Shown here: piece by piece, positions 1 to 7,699 of the stretch | Position numbering within the stretch: position 1 is the first letter of the stretch | Layout of the letters: each line of letters begins with the position of its first letter | Origin: Patescibacteria group bacterium | Lineage (GTDB): Bacteria > Patescibacteriota > Saccharimonadia > Saccharimonadales > HK-STAS-PATE-42 | Length of the DNA stretch: 10,574 bases | Reading direction: 5' to 3' | NCBI GenBank assembly: GCA_030917805.1 | Contig: JAUPUA010000018.1 | Coordinates: 1-10,574 of the forward strand | The notes under the pieces: model-generated | What the model saw: the letters and a program-made list of their open reading frames with translations, nothing else | Databases searched by the model: none | What the model was told of the DNA's origin: nothing | Position numbers and translations under genes: made by a program

Positions 1-2757
1 TCTGAAGCTCTAATTGAAGTTTTTAGCCGACTTAGACCTGGTGAAATGGCAACAGTAGACAACGCCAAATCTCTAATCGAAGGAATCCTTTTCAACTTCA
101 AAAGATTTGACCTAGGTAAGGTTGGGCGATACAAGATGAACCGAAGACTCGGCCTAGAGGGTCCATTTACTCCAGAGGGTCGTATTCTACGTAAAGAAGA
201 TCTAATTGCAGTCATTAAAGAACTAATCCGCCTAAACATTTCACAAGAGCCGGCTGATGACATGGATAGCCTTGCCAACCGTCGTGTGCGTCTGGTCGGA
301 GAGCTTTTAGAGCAGCAATTCAGAAAGGGTCTTCTACGTCTAGAAAAAAACATTAAAGACAGAATGACTCTTGCAGATGTTGATACTGCCACACCGGTAT
401 CACTTGTAAACTCCCGCCCAGTAACTGCAGCAGTAAGAGAGTTCTTCAATACTGGTCAGCTTTCACAGTACATGGAACAAACTAATGCACTACGTGAGCT
501 TTCTAACAAAAGAACTCTAACTTCGCTTGGAACCGGAGGTCTAACTCGTGAACGTGCCGGATTCGAAGTTCGTGATACACACTCAACCCATTACGGACGT
601 ATCTGTACAATCGAAACTCCAGAAGGCCCTAACATTGGTTTAGTACTACATCTTGCCTCTCACGCTAAGATTAATGAGTTTGGATTTATTGAAGCTCCTT
701 ATAGAAAAGTCGTTAAGGGTAAATTAACTGAAGAAGTTGAGTACCTAGATGTTGAAGCAGAAAAAAAGAGTATAATTGCATCTTCTAATATCGAAGTTAA
801 TGATTCTGGAAAGATAGTTTCAGAACGTGTCGCCGCCCGTGTCGGATTTAAGCCAGAAGAAGTAGATTCATCTGAACTTACCCACATTGACGCCTCACAA
901 TCTGAAAGTCTTGGAACATCAGCGGCACTAATTCCATTTATCGAAACCAACGAAGCAAAGCGTGCTTTGATGGGTGCAAACATGCAAAGGCAAGCAGTTC
1001 CTTTAATTAAGACCGAATCTCCAATTGTTGGAACCGGCCTAGAACACGAAGTAGCCAAATCTACCGGTCAGCTAATCGTCGCAGACGAAGCCGGTGAGGT
1101 AACTTACGCTGATGCCAATAGAGTTAGTATTAAATACTCTAACGGTGTTAGAACATATGAGCCTCAGCACTTCGTTCGCAGCAATAACGGAACAAGCGTT
1201 AACCAAAAAGTTGTCGTAAACGCTGGAGACAAGGTGAAAAAAGGCCAATCAATTATAGAGGGAATGAGCGTCGCCGATGGTGAGCTTGCTCTAGGAAAAG
1301 ATGTTCTCGTAGCATTCATGCCATGGGAAGGGTACAACTTTGAAGACTCAATTGTTATATCAGAACGTCTAGTGAAGGATGACGAATATACTTCTGTACA
1401 TATCGAGGATTACAATATTGATGTTCGAGAGACTAAACTAGGTCGCGAGCAGGCTACAATGGACATTCCAAATGCCGCCCCCGAAGTACTCCGCCACCTT
1501 GATGAGTTTGGTATTGTCCGTGTTGGCTCAGAAGTAAGAGCTGGCGATGTCCTGGTTGGTAAGATTACTCCAAAAGGTGAAACTGAACTTTCAGGTGAAG
1601 AGCGTCTCCTAAGAGCAATCTTTGGCGATAATGCCAAAGACGTTAAAGATACGTCTCTAAGAATGCCAAACGGTAAGAGCGGAAAAGTCGTCGATGTAAA
1701 GATCTTTACAAGAGAAGGTGGGCACGATCTACGCTCTGACGTACTAATGCAAGTGCAGGTCTTCGTAGCACACATGGCCAAAGTCGAAGTAGGCGATAAG
1801 TTTGCCGGACGTTACGGAAACAAGGGAACAATTGCTAAGATACTTCCGGTTGAGGACATGCCATTTACAGAAGACGGACAGCCAGTAGACATGGTTCTAA
1901 CACCGCTCGGAGTTCCAAGCCGTATGAACCTTGGTCAAGTTTTCGAAATGCACCTCGGTCTTGCCGCAAGGGCTTTAGGGTACAAAGTCGCCTCCCCATC
2001 ATTCAACCGTGTTACAACTAAGCAAATTAAAGCCGAGCTTAAAAAGGCTGGTTACGAAGAGGACGGCAAAGTCCAATTATTCGACGGAAGAAGCGGTGAA
2101 GCTTTTGAAGAGCGAACTGCGATCGGTTATATGCACATGCTCAAACTAGAGCACATGATCGAAAACAAGATCCACGCCAGAAGCATCGGACCGTACACCA
2201 AGGTTACTCAGCAACCACTAGGTGGTAAGGCACAATTTGGTGGTCAGCGTTTCGGAGAGATGGAAGTTTGGGCACTAGAGGCATTCGGAGCTTCAAACAT
2301 TCTTCAAGAAATGCTCACAATCAAATCTGATGACATGGTCGGAAGATCAAAAGCCTATGAGTCTCTAGTTAAATCTAGAAAGATCGTTGGTCCAAAGCTA
2401 CCAGAAAGCTTTAAAGTTCTAGTTAGTGAGCTTCAAGGTATTGGTCTAGACGTTCAGTTGATTGGTGATCGATACGAAGCTGAGCATGTCGCTAGCCCAA
2501 AGCCAACAGCAAGTTCTATTACCGCAGAAGCTGAAGACCTAATAGAAGAGGCCGGCCAAGCCGAATCTCAAGTTAGCTCTGAAGTAGAAGAAGCAATCAA
2601 GGCAGAAAGTACACTTAGCCCAAACGATATAGATGTCAGTGGCCTTAGCTCTGACTTCTCAGGTGAAACAATTACCGCTGATGATGATACAGAGCAAGAA
2701 CTCGCTATCGAGGACGAGATTGAAGCCAAAGAACCAGAAGAGGAGGGCCAAGCATAA
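1..2757 (+). CDS. rpoB: DNA-directed RNA polymerase subunit beta, 5'-partial
   Basis: Beta subunit of core RNA polymerase, forming one pincer of the active-site cleft and the rifampicin pocket. The reading frame is open from base 1, and the 15 codons before the first Met (base 46) still match RpoB (EVFSRLRPGE), so that Met is internal and roughly 300 N-terminal residues lie outside the window. Conserved blocks in order: rifampicin region and fork loop 2 (442-580), ETPEGPNIGL (about 616-645), GANMQRQAVP (973-1002), GYNFEDSI (1330-1353), GDKFAGRYGNKG with both active-site lysines (1792-1827), VPSRMN, HARS, and the TQQPLGGKAQFGG block (from 2206). The large E. coli-type lineage insertion (SI2) is not present. 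After LQGIGLDVQL the protein ends in an acidic tail of about 80 residues (from about 2500). Several rifampicin-contact positions are non-consensus. It lies 45 nt before rpoC, which it probably shares a transcript with. Identity is certain. Confidence 0.99.
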   Translation, partial: SEALIEVFSRLRPGEMATVDNAKSLIEGILFNFKRFDLGKVGRYKMNRRLGLEGPFTPEGRILRKEDLIAVIKELIRLNISQEPADDMDSLANRRVRLVGELLEQQFRKGLLRLEKNIKDRMTLADVDTATPVSLVNSRPVTAAVREFFNTGQLSQYMEQTNALRELSNKRTLTSLGTGGLTRERAGFEVRDTHSTHYGRICTIETPEGPNIGLVLHLASHAKINEFGFIEAPYRKVVKGKLTEEVEYLDVEAEKKSIIASSNIEVNDSGKIVSERVAARVGFKPEEVDSSELTHIDASQSESLGTSAALIPFIETNEAKRALMGANMQRQAVPLIKTESPIVGTGLEHEVAKSTGQLIVADEAGEVTYADANRVSIKYSNGVRTYEPQHFVRSNNGTSVNQKVVVNAGDKVKKGQSIIEGMSVADGELALGKDVLVAFMPWEGYNFEDSIVISERLVKDDEYTSVHIEDYNIDVRETKLGREQATMDIPNAAPEVLRHLDEFGIVRVGSEVRAGDVLVGKITPKGETELSGEERLLRAIFGDNAKDVKDTSLRMPNGKSGKVVDVKIFTREGGHDLRSDVLMQVQVFVAHMAKVEVGDKFAGRYGNKGTIAKILPVEDMPFTEDGQPVDMVLTPLGVPSRMNLGQVFEMHLGLAARALGYKVASPSFNRVTTKQIKAELKKAGYEEDGKVQLFDGRSGEAFEERTAIGYMHMLKLEHMIENKIHARSIGPYTKVTQQPLGGKAQFGGQRFGEMEVWALEAFGASNILQEMLTIKSDDMVGRSKAYESLVKSRKIVGPKLPESFKVLVSELQGIGLDVQLIGDRYEAEHVASPKPTASSITAEAEDLIEEAGQAESQVSSEVEEAIKAESTLSPNDIDVSGLSSDFSGETITADDDTEQELAIEDEIEAKEPEEEGQA

Positions 2758-2802
2758 AGTTTAACTAAATCAATAAGTAAACTAAATGTAAGCAATAAAA
2801 CT

Positions 2803-5800
2803 ATGACACCATCACATTACGACGACACAAGTACAGTACTATCAGATTTTGATGAGATCAAACTAACCGTTGCGTCTCCAGCTAGAATCCTAGATCTTTC
2901 GCACGGTCACGTTACTAAATCAGAAACCATCAACTATAGAACACAAAAAGCAGAAAAAGACGGACTCTTCTGTGAGAAAATTTTTGGACCATCTAAGAAC
3001 ATCTCTGCACACGACACTCGCTTTAAGGGAGTAAGAGCTCGAGACATGGCTGTTGATAAAAAGGGAAGATTGGTCACAAACTCTAACGCTAGGCGTGAAA
3101 GAATGGGACACATCGAACTGGAGGTACCTGCCGTACACACCTGGTTCCTGCGTTCTAACCCAAGCGCCATTAGCCATCTTCTTGGCATGAGCACAAAAAG
3201 TTTAGAGCGCGTTATTTATTTTTCCGCCTACATGATTAATGAAGTAGATGCGGGTAAACTAGATGCACTTTATGTAGATCTCGAAGCTGCAGTTGATACA
3301 GAAAAGAAGGCCATCGAAGCACGTTATGAAGAGCTGAATGAAGCCGAAGGAGCAGATCTAAAGGATCTTGCTAAAACCAGAAGCAAAGAGATCGATGCAG
3401 TAAATGAAGCCTTCTTAACTAGGAAAGCACAGCTGGATAGCCTAAAAGAAGCAGCCCTAATAACGGAGTCCGACTTTGGTCAGCTACCGCAAGAATATAA
3501 GGATGTTGCTAAAGTAAGTATGGGTGCTGAAGCAATTTATGGCGCACTAAAAGAGCTTAATCTTGCTGAGCTAATCGAACAGATACGAACAGAAGTAGAA
3601 GAGGCTCAAGGTCAACGTTATAAAAAGCTAATTAAGCGTTTAAAGATTCTAGAAGGGATCCATAAGGCTGGAATCGACCCAAGCTGGATGTGCTTAACAG
3701 TTCTGCCAGTTATTCCACCAGAACTACGCCCAATGGTCTCGCTTTCAGGTGGTCGTTTTGCAACTTCAGATCTAAACGATCTTTACCGTCGTGTCATTAA
3801 CCGTAACAACCGTCTAAAAAAACTTACTGCGCTTGGTGCGCCTGAGCTTATTAAGCGTAATGAAAAGAGAATGCTTCAAGAGGCAGTCGATGCTCTAATT
3901 GATAATGCAGGCCGTGGATCACGTGCTGTTACTGCAACTGGAGGTCGCCGTAAGCTTAAGTCTCTAACGGACGTTCTAAAAGGAAAACAAGGACGTCTTC
4001 GTGGAAACCTTCTTGGTAAGCGTGTCGATTATTCCGGTCGTAGTGTTATTGTTTCAGGTCCAGAGCTAGAGATAGACGAGTGTGGATTACCTCGTTCAAT
4101 GGCGCTTGAGCTATTTAAAGCTCACGTTATTGGATGGCTGATAGAACACGAGTATGCTCAGAACATTAAGGGTGCTAATCGCTTGATTGAACTCAGAGAT
4201 ACAATCATTTGGGATGCACTTGATTCTGTCATGGAAGGGAAGTACGTTCTTTTGAACCGTGCTCCAACCTTGCATCGTCTTTCCGTTCTTGCTTTCAAGC
4301 CTAAACTAAACGATGGGCGTGCAATCCAGTTACACCCATTAGTTTGTGCAGGTTTCAACGCTGACTTTGATGGGGACCAAATGGCAGTTCACCTTCCACT
4401 TTCTGATGAGGCCCAAAAAGAAGCCCGTGAGATAATGGCAGCCAATCTTAACCTTCTGAAGCCAGCTGATGGATCTCCAATTCTTAACCTTTCACAGGAC
4501 ATCGTCTTAGGTTGTTACTTCTTAACTTACATTCGACCGGAATTTGAAGAAGATAAGAACTACAAAGCTCCAATAGTTGCTACAATGCAAGAAGCTGAAG
4601 CTGCTTACCAAAAAGGTAATTTAAGCTTGCAACAACCGATAATTACTATTTGTGACGGAAAGAGACTAGATACAACCTACGGACGTCTAATTTTTAACTC
4701 ATCACTTCCTGACAAAATTCCATTCCAGAATAAAGCTATGGATAGTAAGAGTCTAAAATCTGTAATGGCCCTCGCTTTTGAAGAGTTCGAAGCAGCAGGC
4801 GCAGCAAAAGTTGCCAACGAGATTAAACGCCTCGGGTTTGCGTGGGCAACAACATCTGGTCTTTCGACTGGTATGGATGATTACGCTGATGTTAAGAACC
4901 TACCAACTTTAATCGAAGAAGGTGAAAAGAAGGCTGCAGAAATTGACCAAATGCTTAAAGACGGTCTATTAACTAACGAAGAAAAAAGGAAACAAACCGT
5001 AGAAGCCTGGAAGGCCGTTGACCGTAAGATATCTGCTGCAATTCAAGAACAGTTCAAACGAATTGATTCAAGTATGGAGATGGCAGCCATTTCTGGAGCT
5101 CGTGGATCAATCGGTAACTTTAAGAACGTTACCGGAATGAAGGGTATTGTTGTAGATGCCGTTGGTCGTGAGATCGAACTTCCAATTAAGAATAACTATA
5201 AGACCGGGTTCAACCCAGTGGAATACTTTATCGATAGTTCTGCTGCACGTAAGGGTCTAATCGATACAGCACTTAAAACTGCCGATGCTGGTTACCTAAC
5301 TCGTCGTATGGTAGATATTGCACAAGATATCTTTACTGTTGAGGGCGAATCAGAGGATTCTGGATTTACAATCTATCGTAAAGAAGCTGATGACATCGGA
5401 ATAACCTTTGCCTCTCGTTTAGAGGGTAGATTCCTGGCAGCAGCAGTCAAGTTCGGAGACCTAAAGCTCAAGGCTGGTGATTTCATCACTAAAGAGCTTG
5501 CCACAAAGATTGATAATGCAGAAGAGGTGACTGAAGTAACAATTAAGAGTGTAATCACCTGCTCTAATTTAAGAGGAGTAACAATTGAATCTTACGGAAC
5601 AGATCTTGGTTCAGGAAAGCTAATTGAGCCATACCAAGCCGTAGGTGTAATTGCTGCACAATCTTTAGGTGAAAACACAACTCAGCTAACACTTAATACA
5701 AAGCACCAGGCTGGTTCTGCAACAGAAACCGACGTAACCAAAGGTCTTCCTCGTGTAGATGAGCTCCTCGAAGCCCGAGTTCCAAAAGGTAAGGCTACTA

Positions 5801-6630
5801 TATCAGAATTAGACGGAGTTGTATCAGTTTGGGAGGATGGTGAAACTCAAGTAGTTCAAGTCACACCAAGTGAAGCTAGAAAAGAAGAGTTCAAACTAGA
5901 AGATAGACAGGCCAGAGTGTCCTCTGGTAGTGATGTCCTCGCAGGAGACGTTCTTGCTAGTACCGAAGAGAATGCTAAACAAATTGTTGCAACATTCGCC
6001 GGTAAAGTTGAAGTAACTCCAAAAGCTGTTTTGGTAACCGCTTCACAGAAGGCATCAACCAAGTACACATTCTCTAAGAGCATGCAGATTACTGTTGTCG
6101 ATGGAGCCAAGGTTCAGGCAGGTGATCGTATTACCGAAGGTTCACTAGACCCGAGCGAGATTCTAGAGTACAAAGGTGTGGAGGCTGCACAGCGCTACAT
6201 CATCAACGAAGTTCTTGCTCTATACGCATCACAAGGAATTGACATTAACGCTAAGCACCTAGAGCTTATCGTCAGACAGATGTTTAGCCGAGTTCGTGTT
6301 GAAGAACCAGGTGATAGCTTATACGCTGCAGGTGAGGTTATCTCAAGAGCTAGCGCCATAGAAGAAAATGACGTGCTCATTAAAGATGGACAAAAGCCAA
6401 TTGTGTATAGTCAATTGCTTCTAGGTCTAACAAGAGCCTCAATTGCCTCAGATAGCTTCCTCTCAGCAGCCAGCTTCCAAGAGACAACCAGAGTTCTTGT
6501 CGGCGCTGCGATAACCGGAAAGAAAGATAAATTACGTGGACTAAAAGAAAACGTAATCATCGGTCGAAAGATTCCGGTAGGAACTGGAGCCAGAAATAAG
6601 AGTGGAGGATTACTCTCAGACTATCTTTAG
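2803..6630 (+). CDS. rpoC: DNA-directed RNA polymerase subunit beta' (both zinc sites degenerate)
   Basis: Largest RNA polymerase subunit (1275 aa), carrying the catalytic Mg2+ site. Seen in order: ETINYRT and GLFCEKIFGP near residues 41-63; the former zinc-ribbon segment (66-96) followed by RRERMGHIE; an acidic, helical coiled-coil region around 150-280; PVIPPELRPMV and GGRFATSDLNDLYRR; the switch-2/rudder block GKQGRLRGNLLGKRVDYSGR; the catalytic NADFDGDQMA with Asp521/523/525; the F-loop (about 765-784); the bridge helix (from about 807); the trigger loop (957-971); and a C-terminal LRGLKENVIIGRKIP block. The large E. coli trigger-loop insertion (SI3) is absent. Oddities: zinc-1 cysteines become Ala69, Asp71, Val84 and Lys87; zinc 2 keeps only Cys920; the trigger loop reads TLNTKHQAG. 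Length and catalytic residues are normal, so it is not a pseudogene. The start at 2803 fits family length, but no clear Shine-Dalgarno precedes it. Identity is certain. Confidence 0.99.
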   Translation: MTPSHYDDTSTVLSDFDEIKLTVASPARILDLSHGHVTKSETINYRTQKAEKDGLFCEKIFGPSKNISAHDTRFKGVRARDMAVDKKGRLVTNSNARRERMGHIELEVPAVHTWFLRSNPSAISHLLGMSTKSLERVIYFSAYMINEVDAGKLDALYVDLEAAVDTEKKAIEARYEELNEAEGADLKDLAKTRSKEIDAVNEAFLTRKAQLDSLKEAALITESDFGQLPQEYKDVAKVSMGAEAIYGALKELNLAELIEQIRTEVEEAQGQRYKKLIKRLKILEGIHKAGIDPSWMCLTVLPVIPPELRPMVSLSGGRFATSDLNDLYRRVINRNNRLKKLTALGAPELIKRNEKRMLQEAVDALIDNAGRGSRAVTATGGRRKLKSLTDVLKGKQGRLRGNLLGKRVDYSGRSVIVSGPELEIDECGLPRSMALELFKAHVIGWLIEHEYAQNIKGANRLIELRDTIIWDALDSVMEGKYVLLNRAPTLHRLSVLAFKPKLNDGRAIQLHPLVCAGFNADFDGDQMAVHLPLSDEAQKEAREIMAANLNLLKPADGSPILNLSQDIVLGCYFLTYIRPEFEEDKNYKAPIVATMQEAEAAYQKGNLSLQQPIITICDGKRLDTTYGRLIFNSSLPDKIPFQNKAMDSKSLKSVMALAFEEFEAAGAAKVANEIKRLGFAWATTSGLSTGMDDYADVKNLPTLIEEGEKKAAEIDQMLKDGLLTNEEKRKQTVEAWKAVDRKISAAIQEQFKRIDSSMEMAAISGARGSIGNFKNVTGMKGIVVDAVGREIELPIKNNYKTGFNPVEYFIDSSAARKGLIDTALKTADAGYLTRRMVDIAQDIFTVEGESEDSGFTIYRKEADDIGITFASRLEGRFLAAAVKFGDLKLKAGDFITKELATKIDNAEEVTEVTIKSVITCSNLRGVTIESYGTDLGSGKLIEPYQAVGVIAAQSLGENTTQLTLNTKHQAGSATETDVTKGLPRVDELLEARVPKGKATISELDGVVSVWEDGETQVVQVTPSEARKEEFKLEDRQARVSSGSDVLAGDVLASTEENAKQIVATFAGKVEVTPKAVLVTASQKASTKYTFSKSMQITVVDGAKVQAGDRITEGSLDPSEILEYKGVEAAQRYIINEVLALYASQGIDINAKHLELIVRQMFSRVRVEEPGDSLYAAGEVISRASAIEENDVLIKDGQKPIVYSQLLLGLTRASIASDSFLSAASFQETTRVLVGAAITGKKDKLRGLKENVIIGRKIPVGTGARNKSGGLLSDYL

Positions 6631-6645
6631 CCATCAATTTACTGC

Positions 6646-6666
6646 GCCCCTTGTTTTACAGGGGGC
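6646..6666 (+). repeat. GC-rich hairpin between rpoC and rpsL
   Basis: Arms GCCCCTTGT (6646-6654) and ACAGGGGGC (6658-6666) pair over 9 bp with one G-U wobble and a TTT loop. It begins 15 nt after the rpoC stop, where a terminator would be expected, but the downstream sequence is AAAAGAG rather than a T-tract. It overlaps the proposed -35 element of the rpsL promoter. It may be a non-canonical rpoC 3' end or terminator, or an operator-like element. The structure is clear; the function is not. Confidence 0.6.
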
Positions 6667-6679
6667 AAAAGAGTATAAT
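6651..6679 (+). promoter_or_regulatory. Candidate sigma-70-type promoter for rpsL-rpsG-orf113
   Basis: A perfect TATAAT (6674-6679) lies 17 nt after TTGTTT (6651-6656), which matches the -35 consensus only in its TTG. TTTACA at 6655-6660 is a better hexamer, but its 13-nt spacer is too short. A start near 6686 would give a leader of about 80 nt before rpsL. The -35 and most of the spacer lie within or next to the 6646-6666 hairpin. Confidence 0.5.
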
Positions 6680-6767
6680 TACTACCTAAAGATTCAAATT
6701 AAACAATTAAATTTAAGAATAAGAGTAAATCGATATCTCCCCAAAGGGTTAAAGAGTTTTAATTTAT

Positions 6768-7181
6768 ATGCCAACCGTAAATCAATTACTTCGCAAACCG
6801 CGAAAGAAGGCTACAAAAAAGCCTAAATCTCCAGCGCTTAAAGTAGTTACCAATACTAAGCGTAATAAAAAGTACAATAAGCCTTCGCCTTTTAGACGCG
6901 GTGTTTGTATCAAAGTTACTACTATGAATCCAAAAAAGCCAAACTCTGCGATGCGTAAGGTTGCTCGAGTTCGTTTAACTAACGGCGAAGAGTTCTGGGC
7001 ATACATTCCTGGCGAAGGTCATAATCTACAGGAGCACGCTGCAGTACTAGTTCGTGGAGGACGTGTTCCAGACCTCATCGGTGTGCGTTACACAATTGTT
7101 CGAGGTTCTATGGATCTTCAAGGTGTACAGGGTCGTAAGAAGAGTCGTTCTAAGTACGGTGTTAAGAAAGATGCTAAGTAA
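6768..7181 (+). CDS. rpsL: 30S ribosomal protein S12
   Basis: Small-subunit protein at the decoding centre (137 aa). Family blocks: N-terminal [10 protein letters not shown], a basic stretch, [28 protein letters not shown] (residues 54-73), [30 protein letters not shown] and SRSKYGVKK. Residues 25-43 contain an insertion of about 13 residues relative to E. coli; B. subtilis S12 has a similar one, so this is ordinary. Lys56, equivalent to E. coli Lys43, is kept, but the loop normally read as RVKDLPGVRY has Pro101 for Lys88 and Ile104 for Pro91. The Asp methylthiolated in many bacteria (E. coli Asp89) is kept as Asp102. AAAGAG (6751-6756), 11 nt before the ATG, is the only Shine-Dalgarno-like element. 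It lies 26 nt before rpsG. Confidence 0.98.
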   Translation: MPTVNQLLRKPRKKATKKPKSPALKVVTNTKRNKKYNKPSPFRRGVCIKVTTMNPKKPNSAMRKVARVRLTNGEEFWAYIPGEGHNLQEHAAVLVRGGRVPDLIGVRYTIVRGSMDLQGVQGRKKSRSKYGVKKDAK

Positions 7182-7207
7182 AAGAGTAGGGAATAGAGAA
7201 TAAAGTT

Positions 7208-7684
7208 ATGCCACGTAAAAAAACCAAATCACTACAAAGAGAATTAAACCCAGATAGACTCTATGGGTCAGTTCTCGTTCAGCGCTTAATTAATAAAAGT
7301 ATGAAGGACGGTAAAAAGTCTTCTGCCGAAAAAGCCGTTTACATGGCTATGGAGTTCGCCGCCAGTAAGGTTAAGTCTAAGAACCCACTAGAGGTTCTAG
7401 AGACCGCACTAGAGAACGTCTTTCCGGCCTTCGAGGTTAAAGGCCGCCGTGTCGGAGGTTCTAACTACCAAATTCCATACCCAGTGCAAGGTCACCGAAG
7501 AATCCACCTTGGGATGATGTGGTTTGTTGGTTCTGCTAGATCTAAAAAAGGAATGCCATACTGGCAACGCCTTGGTGCCGAGATCGTAGACGCCTACAAC
7601 GAAACCGGAAACGCAGTCAAGAAGAAAGACGAAGTCCACAAGATGGCCGAAGCCAACCGAGCATTCGCCCACTTCGCCCGCTAA
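7208..7684 (+). CDS. rpsG: 30S ribosomal protein S7
   Basis: Primary 16S rRNA-binding protein that nucleates assembly of the 30S head (158 aa, close to the usual 155-156). Recognisable blocks: N-terminal MPRKK and LYGSVLVQRLINKSMKDGKK, SAEKAVYMAMEFA, the rRNA-contacting RRVGGSNYQIPY segment (about residues 80-91), and the C-terminal VHKMAEANRAFAHF motif. The middle helix segment (GSARSKKGMPYWQRLG) diverges from the family but keeps its length. It follows rpsL after 26 nt, the usual str-operon order, and is probably on the same mRNA. In E. coli S7 represses this operon by binding the rpsL-rpsG junction; the short junction here (GAGAATAAAG before the ATG) gives no visible evidence for that. It has no cysteine. 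Confidence 0.98.
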   Translation: MPRKKTKSLQRELNPDRLYGSVLVQRLINKSMKDGKKSSAEKAVYMAMEFAASKVKSKNPLEVLETALENVFPAFEVKGRRVGGSNYQIPYPVQGHRRIHLGMMWFVGSARSKKGMPYWQRLGAEIVDAYNETGNAVKKKDEVHKMAEANRAFAHFAR

Positions 7685-7699
7685 AGATAGAAGTCCTGT

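Noticed and set aside
46..48. ATG at 46 as the rpoB start
   Set aside because: The codons upstream to base 1 continue clear RpoB homology and the protein would lack about 300 N-terminal residues; the gene is cut by the window edge.
1410..1781. Antisense open frames across rpoB and rpoC (for example 1410-1781 and 699-1058)
   Set aside because: Low-complexity Ser/Leu-rich shadows of the sense codons with no start signals or family features.
2758..2783. AGTTTA...TAAACT inverted repeat between rpoB and rpoC
   Set aside because: Only 6 AT-rich bp with a 14-nt loop; expected by chance in AT-rich spacer DNA.
6602..6826. 74-codon plus-strand open frame spanning the end of rpoC, the spacer and the start of rpsL
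   Set aside because: It overlaps two certain genes in another frame and covers the promoter/hairpin; its translation has no family resemblance.
6840..6900. About 13-residue insertion in S12 relative to E. coli
   Set aside because: B. subtilis S12 has a similar insertion at the same place, so this is ordinary family variation.
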